From: Lutibacter sp. B1 | GTDB lineage: Bacteria > Bacteroidota > Bacteroidia > Flavobacteriales > Flavobacteriaceae | Length of the DNA: 57,073 nucleotides | Reading direction: 5' to 3' | Assembly: GCF_012524075.1 (NCBI RefSeq) | Contig: NZ_JAAZUI010000022.1 | Span: 1-57,073, forward strand | Part shown: one piece after another, positions 33,794 through 43,156 of the stretch | Layout of the letters: every line of letters begins with the position of its first letter | Position numbering within the stretch: the first letter of the stretch is position 1 | Made by a program: the position numbers and the translations under genes | Notes under the pieces: model-generated | The model's input: only the letters and a program-made list of their open reading frames with translations | Database searches by the model: none | What the model was told of the DNA's origin: nothing

Positions 33794-35140
33794 ATGGATT
33801 ATGCAAATTGCAAAATTACAGATACTATCTGCCTTCCAAATTCCGACTTTCCTCGTATTGTTATTATAGGTGGTGGGTTTGCAGGTCTAGCATTAGTGGA
33901 AAAATTAAAGCATAAAAAAATACAGTTAGTATTGTTTGATAAAAATAACTTTCATCAGTTTCAGCCTTTATTTTATCAAGTAGCAACGAGTGCCTTGGAA
34001 CCTGACAGTATTGTGTTTCCTTTCAGAAAACAAATTAGCGGATATAAAAATGTATTGTTCCGTCTGGCCGAAGTCGAGGAAATTCAAACATTTTCAAATA
34101 CCATTATAACTAACAAGGGAAAAGTTCATTACGACTACCTTGTATTGGCAACAGGTACCACCAACAATTTTTTTGGGATGGATAAAGTGGAAAATCATAG
34201 TTTGGGAATGAAAGATATTCGTGATTCTTTAAATATTCGCCATATGATGCTGCAAAATTTGGAACAAGCTGCAATCACTTGTGATGATAAAGAACGTGAT
34301 GCGCTGACAAATTTTATTATTGTTGGTGGTGGTCCTGCTGGCGTAGAAATGGCTGGTGCATTGGCTGAATTCTGTAAATACATTCTTCCTAAGGATTATC
34401 CGGAGTACCCTTCTTCTATTATGAACATTTATTTAATTGAAGCTATTGATAAATTGTTAAGCACGATGTCTAACAAAGCATCTTCGAAAACTCTAAAGTA
34501 TTTAAAAGACTTAAATGTAAAGGTTCTATTAAATGAATCGGTAAGCGATTTTGACGGATCAAAGGTTACTACCAAAAATGGAAAAACAATTTTAGCTAAA
34601 AACCTAATCTGGACAGCTGGTGTAAAAGGACAATTTCCAAAAGGAATTAATGAAAAGCACATAGTTAGAGGTAACCGTATAAAAACCGATGGTAATCTAA
34701 AAGTAGAGGGTTACGATAATATTTTCGCCATAGGCGACATAGCAGCTCTCATTTCAGAAGCCACACCAAAAGGACATCCTCAAGTAGCACAGGCAGCAAT
34801 TCAACAAGGGAAATATTTAGGGAATTCAATATTGAATATTATAAATAACAAACCCCTTAAACCTTTTAAATATAAAGATAAAGGTTCATTGGCAACAGTA
34901 GGTAAGCGTAAAGCAGTTGCTGATATAGGCAAATTCAAGTTTGCAGGCTATTTCGCTTGGTTGTTATGGTCAATTGTGCATTTAATGTCCATAAGTGGAT
35001 TTAGAAATAGATTAATGGTTGGTTTTAATTGGGCAATTAGCTATTTCACCTATGAAAAGAGCAACCGCCTTATTATTAGAAATTTTAAACCAAAAACCAA
35101 TACCAAAAAAATAACATCAAAAGTAAATAACCAAAAATAA
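33794..35140 (+). CDS. ndh: Type II NADH dehydrogenase (NDH-2)
   Basis: 448 residues. FAD-binding IVIIGGGFAGLALVEKL near the N-terminus, NAD-binding FIIVGGGPAGVEMAGALAEF around 180, the quinone-site-like region KGHPQVAQAAIQQGKYL, and an amphipathic C-terminus for membrane attachment. It oxidises NADH and reduces quinone without pumping ions. It lies 14 bases before nhaA, so the pair may balance NADH and ion gradients when normal respiration is poisoned; the pairing logic is inference. Confidence 0.9.
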   Translation: MDYANCKITDTICLPNSDFPRIVIIGGGFAGLALVEKLKHKKIQLVLFDKNNFHQFQPLFYQVATSALEPDSIVFPFRKQISGYKNVLFRLAEVEEIQTFSNTIITNKGKVHYDYLVLATGTTNNFFGMDKVENHSLGMKDIRDSLNIRHMMLQNLEQAAITCDDKERDALTNFIIVGGGPAGVEMAGALAEFCKYILPKDYPEYPSSIMNIYLIEAIDKLLSTMSNKASSKTLKYLKDLNVKVLLNESVSDFDGSKVTTKNGKTILAKNLIWTAGVKGQFPKGINEKHIVRGNRIKTDGNLKVEGYDNIFAIGDIAALISEATPKGHPQVAQAAIQQGKYLGNSILNIINNKPLKPFKYKDKGSLATVGKRKAVADIGKFKFAGYFAWLLWSIVHLMSISGFRNRLMVGFNWAISYFTYEKSNRLIIRNFKPKTNTKKITSKVNNQK

Positions 35141-35154
35141 AGTTCCGTTAACTA

Positions 35155-36477
35155 ATGCTACAAAACAAAACATACAGTACCATACAAAGTTTGTTTAGTG
35201 CCACTTCAAAAGGTTTGAACAACACAGGTATTTTGCTTTTAATCACCGTTATCATTGCAATGGTATGGGCCAATTCCCCTTGGCAAGAAATGTACCGCAG
35301 TTTAATGAGAGCGGACATCTCATTTGCCGTGGGGAACTTTGAAATTACCGAACCACTATTACGATGGATTAACGATGGGTTAATGGCATTGTTCTTCCTT
35401 CAAGTAGGTTTGGAACTAAAACGAGAAATATTGGGCGGAAAACTATCGACTCCTCAAAACGCTATACTTCCTATCGGTGCTGCCATAGGTGGTATGGTTT
35501 TCCCAGCACTTATTTATTTTCTCTTCAATACTACTGGTGAAGCTTCTCAAGGTTGGGGAATTCCTATGGCAACAGACATTGCTTTTTCACTAGGCGTGTT
35601 AGCACTTTTTGGAAAGCGTTTGCCCGTTGCATTACGAGTGTTTTTAATTACATTAGCAATAGTTGATGATTTAGGCGGTGTATTGGTGATTGCGTTGTTT
35701 TACACCTCTGGAATTTCGTTAATGGATTTATTTCACGGCTTACTGTTCTTTGGGCTTTTAATTATAGGAAATTATGCAGGGATTAGAAAAACGTGGTTTT
35801 ATGCCATTATTGGGATTGGTGGTGTCTGGTTAGCTTTTTTCTTTTCGGGTATTCATCCTACCATAGCAGGTATTCTTACGGCTATCGCAATTCCAGGTAG
35901 GGTAAAAATAAACAAAAACACCTTTTTGAAGCGTTTAAATAATCTGCACTCTCGTTTTCTGAAAATAAAACCTGTAAAAGGTCCACTTATTTCCAAAGAG
36001 CAGCTGGAAATATTAGAGGAAATCAAAACCACGAGTTCTGAAGCCGAAACTCCCCTTCAGAAATTAGAAAAAGCTCTACAACCTGTTGTGAATTATTTGG
36101 TATTGCCACTTTTTGCCTTGGCAAATGCAGGCATACACCTGCACGGAGAAATAGGCAAAGTGTTACTCGACCCTATTAGTTTGGGTATAGGTGCTGGATT
36201 GATTTTGGGAAAATTCTTAGGCATTGTTTCTTTTACGAGATTACTAGTTTTCTTTAAGCTTGCCAAACTACCAGATACTGTCAATTGGAATCAAATTTAC
36301 GGAGTTGCCTTTCTTGGTGGAATAGGATTTACAATGTCATTATTCATCAATGAATTGGCCTTTGCTAACGAAGATTTTATATATACAGCAAAAGTGAGCA
36401 TCCTGTTTACTTCCTTAATTGCAGGTATTATCGGTTCCTTAATTTTAATCAAAAGCTCAAAAAAATCCAAAAACTAA
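35155..36477 (+). CDS. nhaA: NhaA Na+/H+ antiporter
   Basis: 440 residues with 12 predicted TM helices. LRWINDGLMALFFLQVGLELKRE-type start region, GWGIPMATDIAFSLGVLAL, the ion-binding pair in LAIVDDLGGVLVIALF, and GIHPTIAGILTAIAIP are all typical NhaA sequences. It exchanges protons for sodium across the inner membrane. It is somewhat longer than E. coli NhaA, with an extra charged loop (about 260-305). Confidence 0.95.
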   Translation: MLQNKTYSTIQSLFSATSKGLNNTGILLLITVIIAMVWANSPWQEMYRSLMRADISFAVGNFEITEPLLRWINDGLMALFFLQVGLELKREILGGKLSTPQNAILPIGAAIGGMVFPALIYFLFNTTGEASQGWGIPMATDIAFSLGVLALFGKRLPVALRVFLITLAIVDDLGGVLVIALFYTSGISLMDLFHGLLFFGLLIIGNYAGIRKTWFYAIIGIGGVWLAFFFSGIHPTIAGILTAIAIPGRVKINKNTFLKRLNNLHSRFLKIKPVKGPLISKEQLEILEEIKTTSSEAETPLQKLEKALQPVVNYLVLPLFALANAGIHLHGEIGKVLLDPISLGIGAGLILGKFLGIVSFTRLLVFFKLAKLPDTVNWNQIYGVAFLGGIGFTMSLFINELAFANEDFIYTAKVSILFTSLIAGIIGSLILIKSSKKSKN

Positions 36478-36487
36478 TAACAACATA

Positions 36488-37840
36488 ATGATGAAAAACA
36501 CCACAAACAAAAACAATAAGCTTACCCTAATAGGTTCCATATCACTAGGTACAGGTGTAATGATTGGCGCTGGAATATTTGTCCTTATGGGTCAAATAGC
36601 AGAATTGGTGGGCGACTTATTCCCGATTGCCTTTATTGCTGGAGCTATCGTGGTTGGTTTCAGTTCATATTCCTATGTCAAGTTTTCAAATGCTTTTCCA
36701 TCGTCGGGAGGTGTGGTTAAATTCCTGAACAAATCCTATGGACCTGGAACGACAACTGGTGTTTTTTCTTTGTTGATGTATGTCTCAATGGTAGTTTCAG
36801 AAAGTTTGGTGGCGGGCACTTTCGGAGCCTATACCCTTCGGCTGTTCCCAGAAAGCTTTGCTGGTTACGCATCCGTTCTTGGTATTCTGCTATTAGTAAC
36901 AGCATATATCGTAAATATTTTAGGGAATAAAGTAATTGGCGCAACAGCCACTTTTACAGCAATCATTAAAGTAGCTGGTATTGCATTGCTTGCGATAGCA
37001 GGCTTAATAGTTTCTGGATTTGCAGATATTACTGGAGAATATATCCCTCAAAATACCGAATCCTTGCCAAAAGGATTAGGATTTGTAGCCGCATTGGCAT
37101 TAGCAATACTTGCTTATAAAGGATTCACAACAATCACAAATCAAGGTGGGGATATTAAAAACCCACACAAAAACCTTGGGCGGTCTATTGTGTTTTCCAT
37201 TCTTATCTGCACCATTATATATGTAGCATTGGCACTGGCTGTTGCAGGAGGTTTGAGCATCCCAGAAATAATCGAAGCTAAAGATTATGCCTTGGCTGCT
37301 GCTGCACAACCCGTTTTCGGGGAATGGGGTTCTTGGATTACTATTGCAATAGCGATTATAGCAACCTTTTCAGGCGTTATCGCCAGTGTTTTTTCGGCAT
37401 CACGCTTGTTGGCGATGTTAAGCAATATGAAACAAGTACCATCTTTAAAAAGAATGGGCAATTTTAAAAACCCAGCTCTCATATTCACGGTTTCACTGGC
37501 TATTTTATTGACCGTGCTGTTCGATTTAACAAGAATCGCTTCCATTGGTGCTATTTTTTACCTCATTATGGATATAGCTATCCATTGGGGGCTTTATCGC
37601 CACCTTAAAAAGGAAGTGAAATTTCAACCTATCATTCCATTAATAGCAATTGTAATGGATATAGCAGTACTATCAGCTTTCCTTTATATAAAATATCTGA
37701 ATGATCCATTGGTTCTTATCGTTGCGGCAATTGGGATTATTCTAATAATTGTTGCGGAACGTCTTTTTATGATTTCGCATACAGACGATGAAGGTAATAT
37801 GCCGATGGGAATGGAAACTAAAAAAAACAATAAAACATAA
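36488..37840 (+). CDS. APC superfamily permease, second copy
   Basis: 450 residues with about 12 TM helices. ISLGTGVMIGAGIFVLMGQIA at the start and LALAILAYKGFTTITNQGGD in the middle align with the permease at 25298-26605, so the ICE holds two diverged copies. Substrate unknown. Lies 10 bases after nhaA and 19 before the GAPDH gene, in one operon. Confidence 0.88.
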   Translation: MMKNTTNKNNKLTLIGSISLGTGVMIGAGIFVLMGQIAELVGDLFPIAFIAGAIVVGFSSYSYVKFSNAFPSSGGVVKFLNKSYGPGTTTGVFSLLMYVSMVVSESLVAGTFGAYTLRLFPESFAGYASVLGILLLVTAYIVNILGNKVIGATATFTAIIKVAGIALLAIAGLIVSGFADITGEYIPQNTESLPKGLGFVAALALAILAYKGFTTITNQGGDIKNPHKNLGRSIVFSILICTIIYVALALAVAGGLSIPEIIEAKDYALAAAAQPVFGEWGSWITIAIAIIATFSGVIASVFSASRLLAMLSNMKQVPSLKRMGNFKNPALIFTVSLAILLTVLFDLTRIASIGAIFYLIMDIAIHWGLYRHLKKEVKFQPIIPLIAIVMDIAVLSAFLYIKYLNDPLVLIVAAIGIILIIVAERLFMISHTDDEGNMPMGMETKKNNKT

Positions 37841-37859
37841 TTAATAAAATTCAATTTTT

Positions 37860-38873
37860 ATGAAAAATATAGCAGTAATAGGATATGGAGTGATTGGAAA
37901 AAGAGTAGCTGATGCTATCAATCTTCAGGATGATATGAAACTTTCAGGAGTTTGTGATATCATTAGCGATTGGCGCATTCAAAATGCGGTAAGAAAAGAG
38001 TACGATATCTACGTAGCAACTCAAGAAGCAGAAGACAAAATGAAATCCGAAGGTATTTCAGTAAAAGGCGATATGCAAGACCTGTTAAAAAAATCGGATC
38101 TCGTCGTGGACTGTACACCTAAAAAAATTGCAACTGAAAATGTAGCAATCTATAAAAAACAAAACATCAAATTTATTTTGCACGGAGGCGAAAAACATGA
38201 AACAACAGGCCATTCTTTTAGTGCTGAAAACAATTATCAATCAGCTCTAAATCTAGATGCTACAAGGGTTGTTTCCTGCAACACCACCTCTATCTTAAGA
38301 ACATTAACCGCTTTAAAAAGAGCCAATTTATTGGATTATGCTAGAGGTACACTTTTAAGAAGAGCTACAGATCCTTGGGAAAGTCATTTAGGCGGTATTA
38401 TGAATACGATGGTTCCTGAAAAAGACATCCCGAGCCACCAAGGTCCTGATGCTAAAAGTGTCGACCCTGATTTAGATGTCGTTACTGCCGCAGTAAAAGT
38501 TCCAGAAACTTTAAGCCATATGCACTATTGGAATGTGAAGTTAAAAAAACAAGTCTCAAAAGAAGAAGTACTGAACGCTTTTAAGACGTCTAGTCGTATC
38601 AAACTAATTCAGTATGACCAAGGCCTAGTTTCAAACAACACCATTAAAGAAATGTTTTTGGATATGGGAAGACCTTGGGGCGATATGTACGAAGTAGCCC
38701 TATGGGAAGATATGCTAAAAGTACAGGGTGACGAACTTTTTTACGCCTACGTGGTCGATAATCAAGCCATTGTAATCCCTGAAACAATTGATGCCATTAG
38801 AGCATTAACTGGCATTGAAACAGATGGAGCAAAATCCATAGCCAAAACAAATGATAGTTTAGGAATTTATTAA
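37860..38873 (+). CDS. Type II (archaeal-type) glyceraldehyde-3-phosphate dehydrogenase
   Basis: 337 residues. Dinucleotide-binding start [17 protein letters not shown]; catalytic Cys140 in [47 protein letters not shown]. This pattern is that of the archaeal GAPDH class, not the common GapA class. It should convert glyceraldehyde-3-phosphate to 1,3-bisphosphoglycerate, or the reverse, in the cytosol, often with NADP. Followed at 11 bases by class I aldolase. Its presence on an ICE suggests a metal- or oxidant-tolerant spare enzyme; this is inference. Confidence 0.9.
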   Translation: MKNIAVIGYGVIGKRVADAINLQDDMKLSGVCDIISDWRIQNAVRKEYDIYVATQEAEDKMKSEGISVKGDMQDLLKKSDLVVDCTPKKIATENVAIYKKQNIKFILHGGEKHETTGHSFSAENNYQSALNLDATRVVSCNTTSILRTLTALKRANLLDYARGTLLRRATDPWESHLGGIMNTMVPEKDIPSHQGPDAKSVDPDLDVVTAAVKVPETLSHMHYWNVKLKKQVSKEEVLNAFKTSSRIKLIQYDQGLVSNNTIKEMFLDMGRPWGDMYEVALWEDMLKVQGDELFYAYVVDNQAIVIPETIDAIRALTGIETDGAKSIAKTNDSLGIY

Positions 38874-38884
38874 ACACTATTAAG

Positions 38885-39946
38885 ATGGAAACATACAAAA
38901 ATATAATAGAACTTTTAGGAGAAAAAGCAGACTTCTATTTAGAACACGTTTGTGAAAAAATTACTAAGGACGAACTGCAAACCCCTAGTAAGACAAGTTT
39001 AGATAAGATATTTACCCAAAGTAATAGAAATCCACAAGTACTGCGAAGTCTTTCACAATTGTATAATCACGGAAACCTTGGGAGTACAGGCTACTTGAGC
39101 ATTCTGCCTGTTGACCAAGGTATCGAACATAGTGCCACTTATTCATTCTATAAAAACCCTGATTATTTTGACCCAGAAAATATTATAAAATTGGCGATGG
39201 AAGCAGGATGTAATGGAGTAGCTTCAACCTTTGGTGTTTTGGGATTAAACGCAAGAAAATATGTCCATAAAATTCCCTTTATAGTAAAGATTAATCACAA
39301 TGAACTGCTTACTTATCCCAATAAATATGACCAAACCTTATTTGGCAAAGTAAAAGCTGCGTGGGATATGGGAGCAGTTGCAGTAGGTGCTACCATTTAT
39401 TTTGGTTCCCAAGAAAGTAATAGACAACTAAACGAAATTTCCGAAGCTTTCGAAGAAGCACACAATTTAGGTATGGCTACCATTTTATGGTGCTATACCC
39501 GAAACGAAGCTTTTAAAACAAAAAAAGAAGATTATCACGCGTCTGCTGATGTAACTGGGCAGGCAAATCATTTGGGTGTGACTATCCAGGCAGATATCAT
39601 CAAACAAAAATTACCAACAAATAATTTTGGATTTAAAGAAATAGGATTTGGAAAATATAATGATGAAATGTATGAAACGTTGACAACAGACCATCCCATT
39701 GACCTTTGTAGGTTGCAAGTAGCCAATTGTTATATGGGTAAAATTGGATTAATTAATTCCGGTGGTGGCTCTAAAGGGAAGTCCGATTTGGTTGAGGCTA
39801 TAACTACAGCTGTAATCAATAAAAGAGCTGGAGGTTCTGGTTTGATAATGGGAAGGAAGGCATTTCAAAAGCCTTTTGGTAAAGGAGTTGAATTATTGCA
39901 TACTGTGCAAAAGGTATATCTGGAAAATAACATAGCTGTGGCATAA
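38885..39946 (+). CDS. fbaB: Class I fructose-bisphosphate aldolase (FbaB/DhnA type)
   Basis: 353 residues. The (beta/alpha)8 motifs of the DhnA/FbaB group are clear: [42 protein letters not shown] and [11 protein letters not shown] with LIMGRKAF near the end. Class I aldolases use a lysine Schiff base and need no divalent metal, unlike the class II enzyme usual in bacteria. Together with type II GAPDH it provides two successive glycolytic steps. Transcribed with GAPDH and followed after 78 bases by the Usp gene. Confidence 0.92.
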   Translation: METYKNIIELLGEKADFYLEHVCEKITKDELQTPSKTSLDKIFTQSNRNPQVLRSLSQLYNHGNLGSTGYLSILPVDQGIEHSATYSFYKNPDYFDPENIIKLAMEAGCNGVASTFGVLGLNARKYVHKIPFIVKINHNELLTYPNKYDQTLFGKVKAAWDMGAVAVGATIYFGSQESNRQLNEISEAFEEAHNLGMATILWCYTRNEAFKTKKEDYHASADVTGQANHLGVTIQADIIKQKLPTNNFGFKEIGFGKYNDEMYETLTTDHPIDLCRLQVANCYMGKIGLINSGGGSKGKSDLVEAITTAVINKRAGGSGLIMGRKAFQKPFGKGVELLHTVQKVYLENNIAVA

Positions 39947-40024
39947 TGATATTTCAAAATTTAAACTGATCCAAAGAAAATAAATAAACTTATTCACTTA
40001 ATAAATAATTAAAACCAATATATT

Positions 40025-40855
40025 ATGAAAAACATACTCGTACCCACCGATTTTTCCAAAAACTGTTCCAAAGCGGAGCACCTTGGTATTAGAATGGCTA
40101 AACTGTACAATGCTGAAATTCACTTTTTACACCTAATAACTACTCCCATTGATTGGGTAAAACTCGATAAACTCAAAGAAAAGCATTATCCCGAAATCGT
40201 AAAACAGATAGGCACCGCCAAAGCTAAATTGCGTGAACTGGAAAAAAGAGTTGAGAATGAAAATCTTAAGTGTAGAACCTTTCTTCAGTTTGATTCAGAA
40301 CAGAAAGATATTTTGGAACATTCAGACCATTTTCACCACGATTTTGTAATTACAGGAAGTAGTGGCACAAAAGGTCGTGTTAGGGAGTTAACGGGAAGCA
40401 ACGTAGAAAAAATTGTTAGAAAATCTGATGTTCCAGTAATAGTGGTTAAGGAACAGAAAATATCTTTTCCTTTTAAGAATATCGTTTTTGTTTCAGATTT
40501 CCTTCAAGATGTGAACGAGGCATTTAAGGAAGTTATTTCAATAGCCGAAAAATGTGGAGCGAATATCCATTTATTGAGAGTTAATACTGAAACGGATTTT
40601 AATAATATTGAACTGGGTCTAAACCCAATTAAGGAATTCCTTAATAAATTTCCCGATTTAGAAAAATATTCAATGAATGTATATAATGAACCTACCGTTG
40701 AAATTGGTATAAATAATTTTTTACAGTATCAAAATGCCGATTTAATTGCAATGTGTACCAAAGGACGCACAGGTTTCTTAAGCCTGTTCTCCAAAAGTAT
40801 CGCTGAAGGTGTAACCAATCATTCTGAATTGCCAGTGATGACCATTAAAGTGTAG
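40025..40855 (+). CDS. Tandem universal stress protein (two UspA domains)
   Basis: 276 residues: UspA domain one (1-145, start MKNILVPTDFSKNCSKAEHL, with SSGTKGRVRELTGSNVEKIV) and domain two (150-276, KNIVFVSDFLQDVNEAF, with TKGRTGFLSLFSKSIAEGV). Both keep the nucleotide-loop pattern of ATP-binding Usps. Cytosolic stress protein. Its stop TAG directly touches the start of the next gene (GTGATG), which implies translational coupling. Confidence 0.9.
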   Translation: MKNILVPTDFSKNCSKAEHLGIRMAKLYNAEIHFLHLITTPIDWVKLDKLKEKHYPEIVKQIGTAKAKLRELEKRVENENLKCRTFLQFDSEQKDILEHSDHFHHDFVITGSSGTKGRVRELTGSNVEKIVRKSDVPVIVVKEQKISFPFKNIVFVSDFLQDVNEAFKEVISIAEKCGANIHLLRVNTETDFNNIELGLNPIKEFLNKFPDLEKYSMNVYNEPTVEIGINNFLQYQNADLIAMCTKGRTGFLSLFSKSIAEGVTNHSELPVMTIKV

Positions 40856-40857
40856 TG

Positions 40858-41700
40858 ATGAATAACTCAGTATTAATAAAAAAACAATCTGGCGAATATC
40901 AAGCTTTTGATGTAAACAAACTCATCAACTCGCTGCGACGTGTACAGCAAGATGAAGGTTTAGTACAGGATATAGCCAGTAAGATTCAAAGGGAGATTGT
41001 AGAAGGAATGACCACTAAAAAAATCTACCAAATGGCATTTAAAATGCTAAAAGGGAAATCGAGAATAAGTGCTTCAAAATACAAATTAAAAAAAGCCTTG
41101 ATGGAACTAGGACCTTCAGGTTTTCCTTTTGAAAAGTTAGTAGGCAAACTATTGGCGCACGAAGGGTTTACAACACAGGTTGGTGTCATAGTTCAAGGCA
41201 ACTGTGTACAACACGAAATAGATGTGATAGCGCAAAAAGACAATTACCATTATATGATTGAATGCAAATACCATAGTGACCAAGGTAGGTTTTGTAATGT
41301 AAAAATCCCCTTATATATCCATTCAAGATTTTTAGATGTTGAAAAACAATGGGAACACCAAAAAGGTCACGAAGCCAAACTTCATAAAGGAGGTGTATAC
41401 ACCAACACACGGTTTACAAGTGATGCGGTACAATACGGTAAATGCATAGGAATGTTATTGACAAGTTGGGATTATCCAATGGGAAACGGTTTAAAAGACA
41501 GAATAGATAAGTCGGGGTTGCATCCATTAACAGCATTAACAACGCTTACCAAAGCCGAAAAAACAAAATTATTGGATAAAGGTTTAGTACTCTGCAAAGA
41601 GCTTCACGAAACCCCAAAAATATTAGAACAAATAGGAGTGCCAAAATCAAGACATAAAAAGGTTCTCGAAGATTCAAGAGAACTATGTAAAATTCATTAG
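40858..41700 (+). CDS. ATP-cone domain fused to a restriction-endonuclease-like domain
   Basis: 280 residues from ATG at 40858. Residues 1-90 are an ATP-cone, as in ribonucleotide reductase regulators (SLRRVQQDEGLVQDIASKIQ). From about 95 a nuclease-like fold begins: PFEKLVGKLLAHEGFTTQ, VIVQGNCVQHEIDVIAQKDN and YHYMIECKYHSD, i.e. the E...D-x(n)-E-x-K pattern of Mrr/PD-(D/E)XK proteins. The C-terminus (LLDKGLVLCKELHETP) may be a helical add-on. It suggests a nucleotide-controlled DNA-cleaving enzyme. Coupled to the Usp gene. Activity is inferred from the motif. Confidence 0.75.
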   Translation: MNNSVLIKKQSGEYQAFDVNKLINSLRRVQQDEGLVQDIASKIQREIVEGMTTKKIYQMAFKMLKGKSRISASKYKLKKALMELGPSGFPFEKLVGKLLAHEGFTTQVGVIVQGNCVQHEIDVIAQKDNYHYMIECKYHSDQGRFCNVKIPLYIHSRFLDVEKQWEHQKGHEAKLHKGGVYTNTRFTSDAVQYGKCIGMLLTSWDYPMGNGLKDRIDKSGLHPLTALTTLTKAEKTKLLDKGLVLCKELHETPKILEQIGVPKSRHKKVLEDSRELCKIH

Positions 41701-41736
41701 AGCACTAAATAAATTTTTAATCTAAAAACATAACAG

Positions 41737-41991
41737 ATGGAAACAGATAAACTGAAAGAACAAAACCGTATAGATTTAGAGCCATTTTATCAAGCATTAG
41801 AAGATGATCCAAAACTTCTAGAAGAAGCCCTTGAAATATTGCTGGGAATGGTAAACTTTGAACCCAAATCCATAAAGAAGTTGGCACTTATTATCAAAGA
41901 TGATTCTCGTAATCTATATAATGAAATAGCGGAATTGAGCAAATCAAATCAGGATAAAGGAAACTCGCCCTCCTGTTGTGGTGGACACTAA
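41737..41991 (+). CDS. Small hypothetical protein with CCGGH tail
   Basis: 84 residues, mostly helical and acidic (EALEDDPKLLEEALEILLG), ending SPSCCGGH. The Cys-Cys-Gly-Gly-His end could bind metal. No signal peptide. I do not recognise the family. It follows the ATP-cone gene by 36 bases. Confidence 0.6.
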   Translation: METDKLKEQNRIDLEPFYQALEDDPKLLEEALEILLGMVNFEPKSIKKLALIIKDDSRNLYNEIAELSKSNQDKGNSPSCCGGH

Positions 41992-42000
41992 ATAATAAAA

Positions 42001-42197
42001 ATGAAACATCCACGATCAATTTTTAGAAATCAATTATATGTATTCAAATTCACGCAGTTTTTCGGGCACCTATCAAGATTTATTGGATTCTGGTGTAGAA
42101 AAAAATAACCTTCAATACTCTTCTGCATTCTTCAAATGCAATTGATTTGAGCGATATTATGGCAAAAGAAGTAAAGAAATTAATGAACCATATATGA
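42001..42197 (+). pseudogene. Remnant of a small frameshifted gene
   Basis: From ATG at 42001 the first codons only make sense with a +1 shift: MK then NIHDQFLEINYMYSNSRSF and SGTYQDLLDSGVEKNNLQ in a second frame that stops at CN. A third frame gives SSNAIDLSDIMAKEVKKLM ending in TGA at 42195-42197, which overlaps the next ATG as ATGA. Protein-like composition in successive frames and a coupled end suggest a decayed gene. Family unknown. Confidence 0.35.
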
Positions 42198-42838
42198 GAA
42201 AACAAGACTTCATGTTCCTATTTATCTTATTCAGTATTACAATGAATGGACAAACTGAAATGCTCATTGGGCAGATTTCAGGCAGATTTATTGTTCGAGA
42301 AAATTTTAATGAAGTAGGTACTTTTCTTAACAAACAAACTTTTGAAGCTGGTGAAACAATAAAGAAAAATGGATATTTTGAAATTGAGGTAATGACAGAA
42401 TTATTTGACAAAGACAATAAATCTACCGACAAATATACCACGACTTATAGCTGTAAGCCTGATGAAGCCAGTATAATGGTAATGGCATTTCCATTTTCCA
42501 ACCCAAAATCAAAGGAAACCGAAATCAATACCACATCCGCAAAGTTTAAAGAGCTGTATGATTTAGAAAACTTGGAAGATATAGAACTGGAAATGAGTTT
42601 TGATTCGGGCTTATTAAACTTTTTTGGTTCAAAAAGTAGTATAAAGATTTACGACCGAAAAGTAGATGGCAACAAAAGCAATATTAATTCAAAAATCAAT
42701 ATTAAGGCCTATGCGTGGGGAATTCGTATCAAGCAACTCGACTATACGGTTAACGAGAAATTAAATGGAAAAGGTCTATTAACCTTTCAGAAATTTACCG
42801 AAGAAGATAACAGTTATTTTACAATGACTTATAAATAA
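42194..42838 (+). CDS. Exported hypothetical protein
   Basis: 214 residues with a short signal peptide (FMFLFILFSITMNGQ). The mature protein is beta-rich with blocks such as GEYYSC-like TTTYSCKPDEASIMVMAFPF and KINIKAYAWGIRIKQLDYTV. One Cys and no catalytic pattern. I recognise no named family; probably periplasmic. It lies 6 bases before the next gene. Confidence 0.6.
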   Translation: MRKQDFMFLFILFSITMNGQTEMLIGQISGRFIVRENFNEVGTFLNKQTFEAGETIKKNGYFEIEVMTELFDKDNKSTDKYTTTYSCKPDEASIMVMAFPFSNPKSKETEINTTSAKFKELYDLENLEDIELEMSFDSGLLNFFGSKSSIKIYDRKVDGNKSNINSKINIKAYAWGIRIKQLDYTVNEKLNGKGLLTFQKFTEEDNSYFTMTYK

Positions 42839-42844
42839 AAACAA

Positions 42845-43138
42845 ATGAAAAATTACGATACATTATCAGAAGCCATAAACGATTTACAGGTAAACGAATA
42901 TCCCTATGATTTCAACTTAACGCCAGAATGTCTGGAATGTGCTTCCCTGAAAATTGAGATTCGACCAGAAGATTTTAAAGTAGATAAAATATATCGCTTT
43001 GAAGGAATGAGTAGTACCGATGATAATAGCATTTTATATGCAATATCTTCTAAAGACGGCATTAAGGGTCTTTTGGTAGATGCCTATGGTGTATATGCCG
43101 AAAATATTTCGGAAGCAATGAGAAAAAAATTACGATAA
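42845..43138 (+). CDS. Small hypothetical protein (family often labelled phosphoribosylpyrophosphate synthetase)
   Basis: 97 residues: MKNYDTLSEAINDLQ, NLTPECLECASLKIEI, DKIYRFEGMSSTDDNS and GIKGLLVDAYGVYAEN. This conserved small Bacteroidetes family is commonly mislabelled as phosphoribosylpyrophosphate synthetase, but it is far too short and lacks the PRPP motifs. True role unknown. It is 18 bases before the CopB-type ATPase. Confidence 0.65.
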   Translation: MKNYDTLSEAINDLQVNEYPYDFNLTPECLECASLKIEIRPEDFKVDKIYRFEGMSSTDDNSILYAISSKDGIKGLLVDAYGVYAENISEAMRKKLR

Positions 43139-43156
43139 CACTTAAACAATACTATA

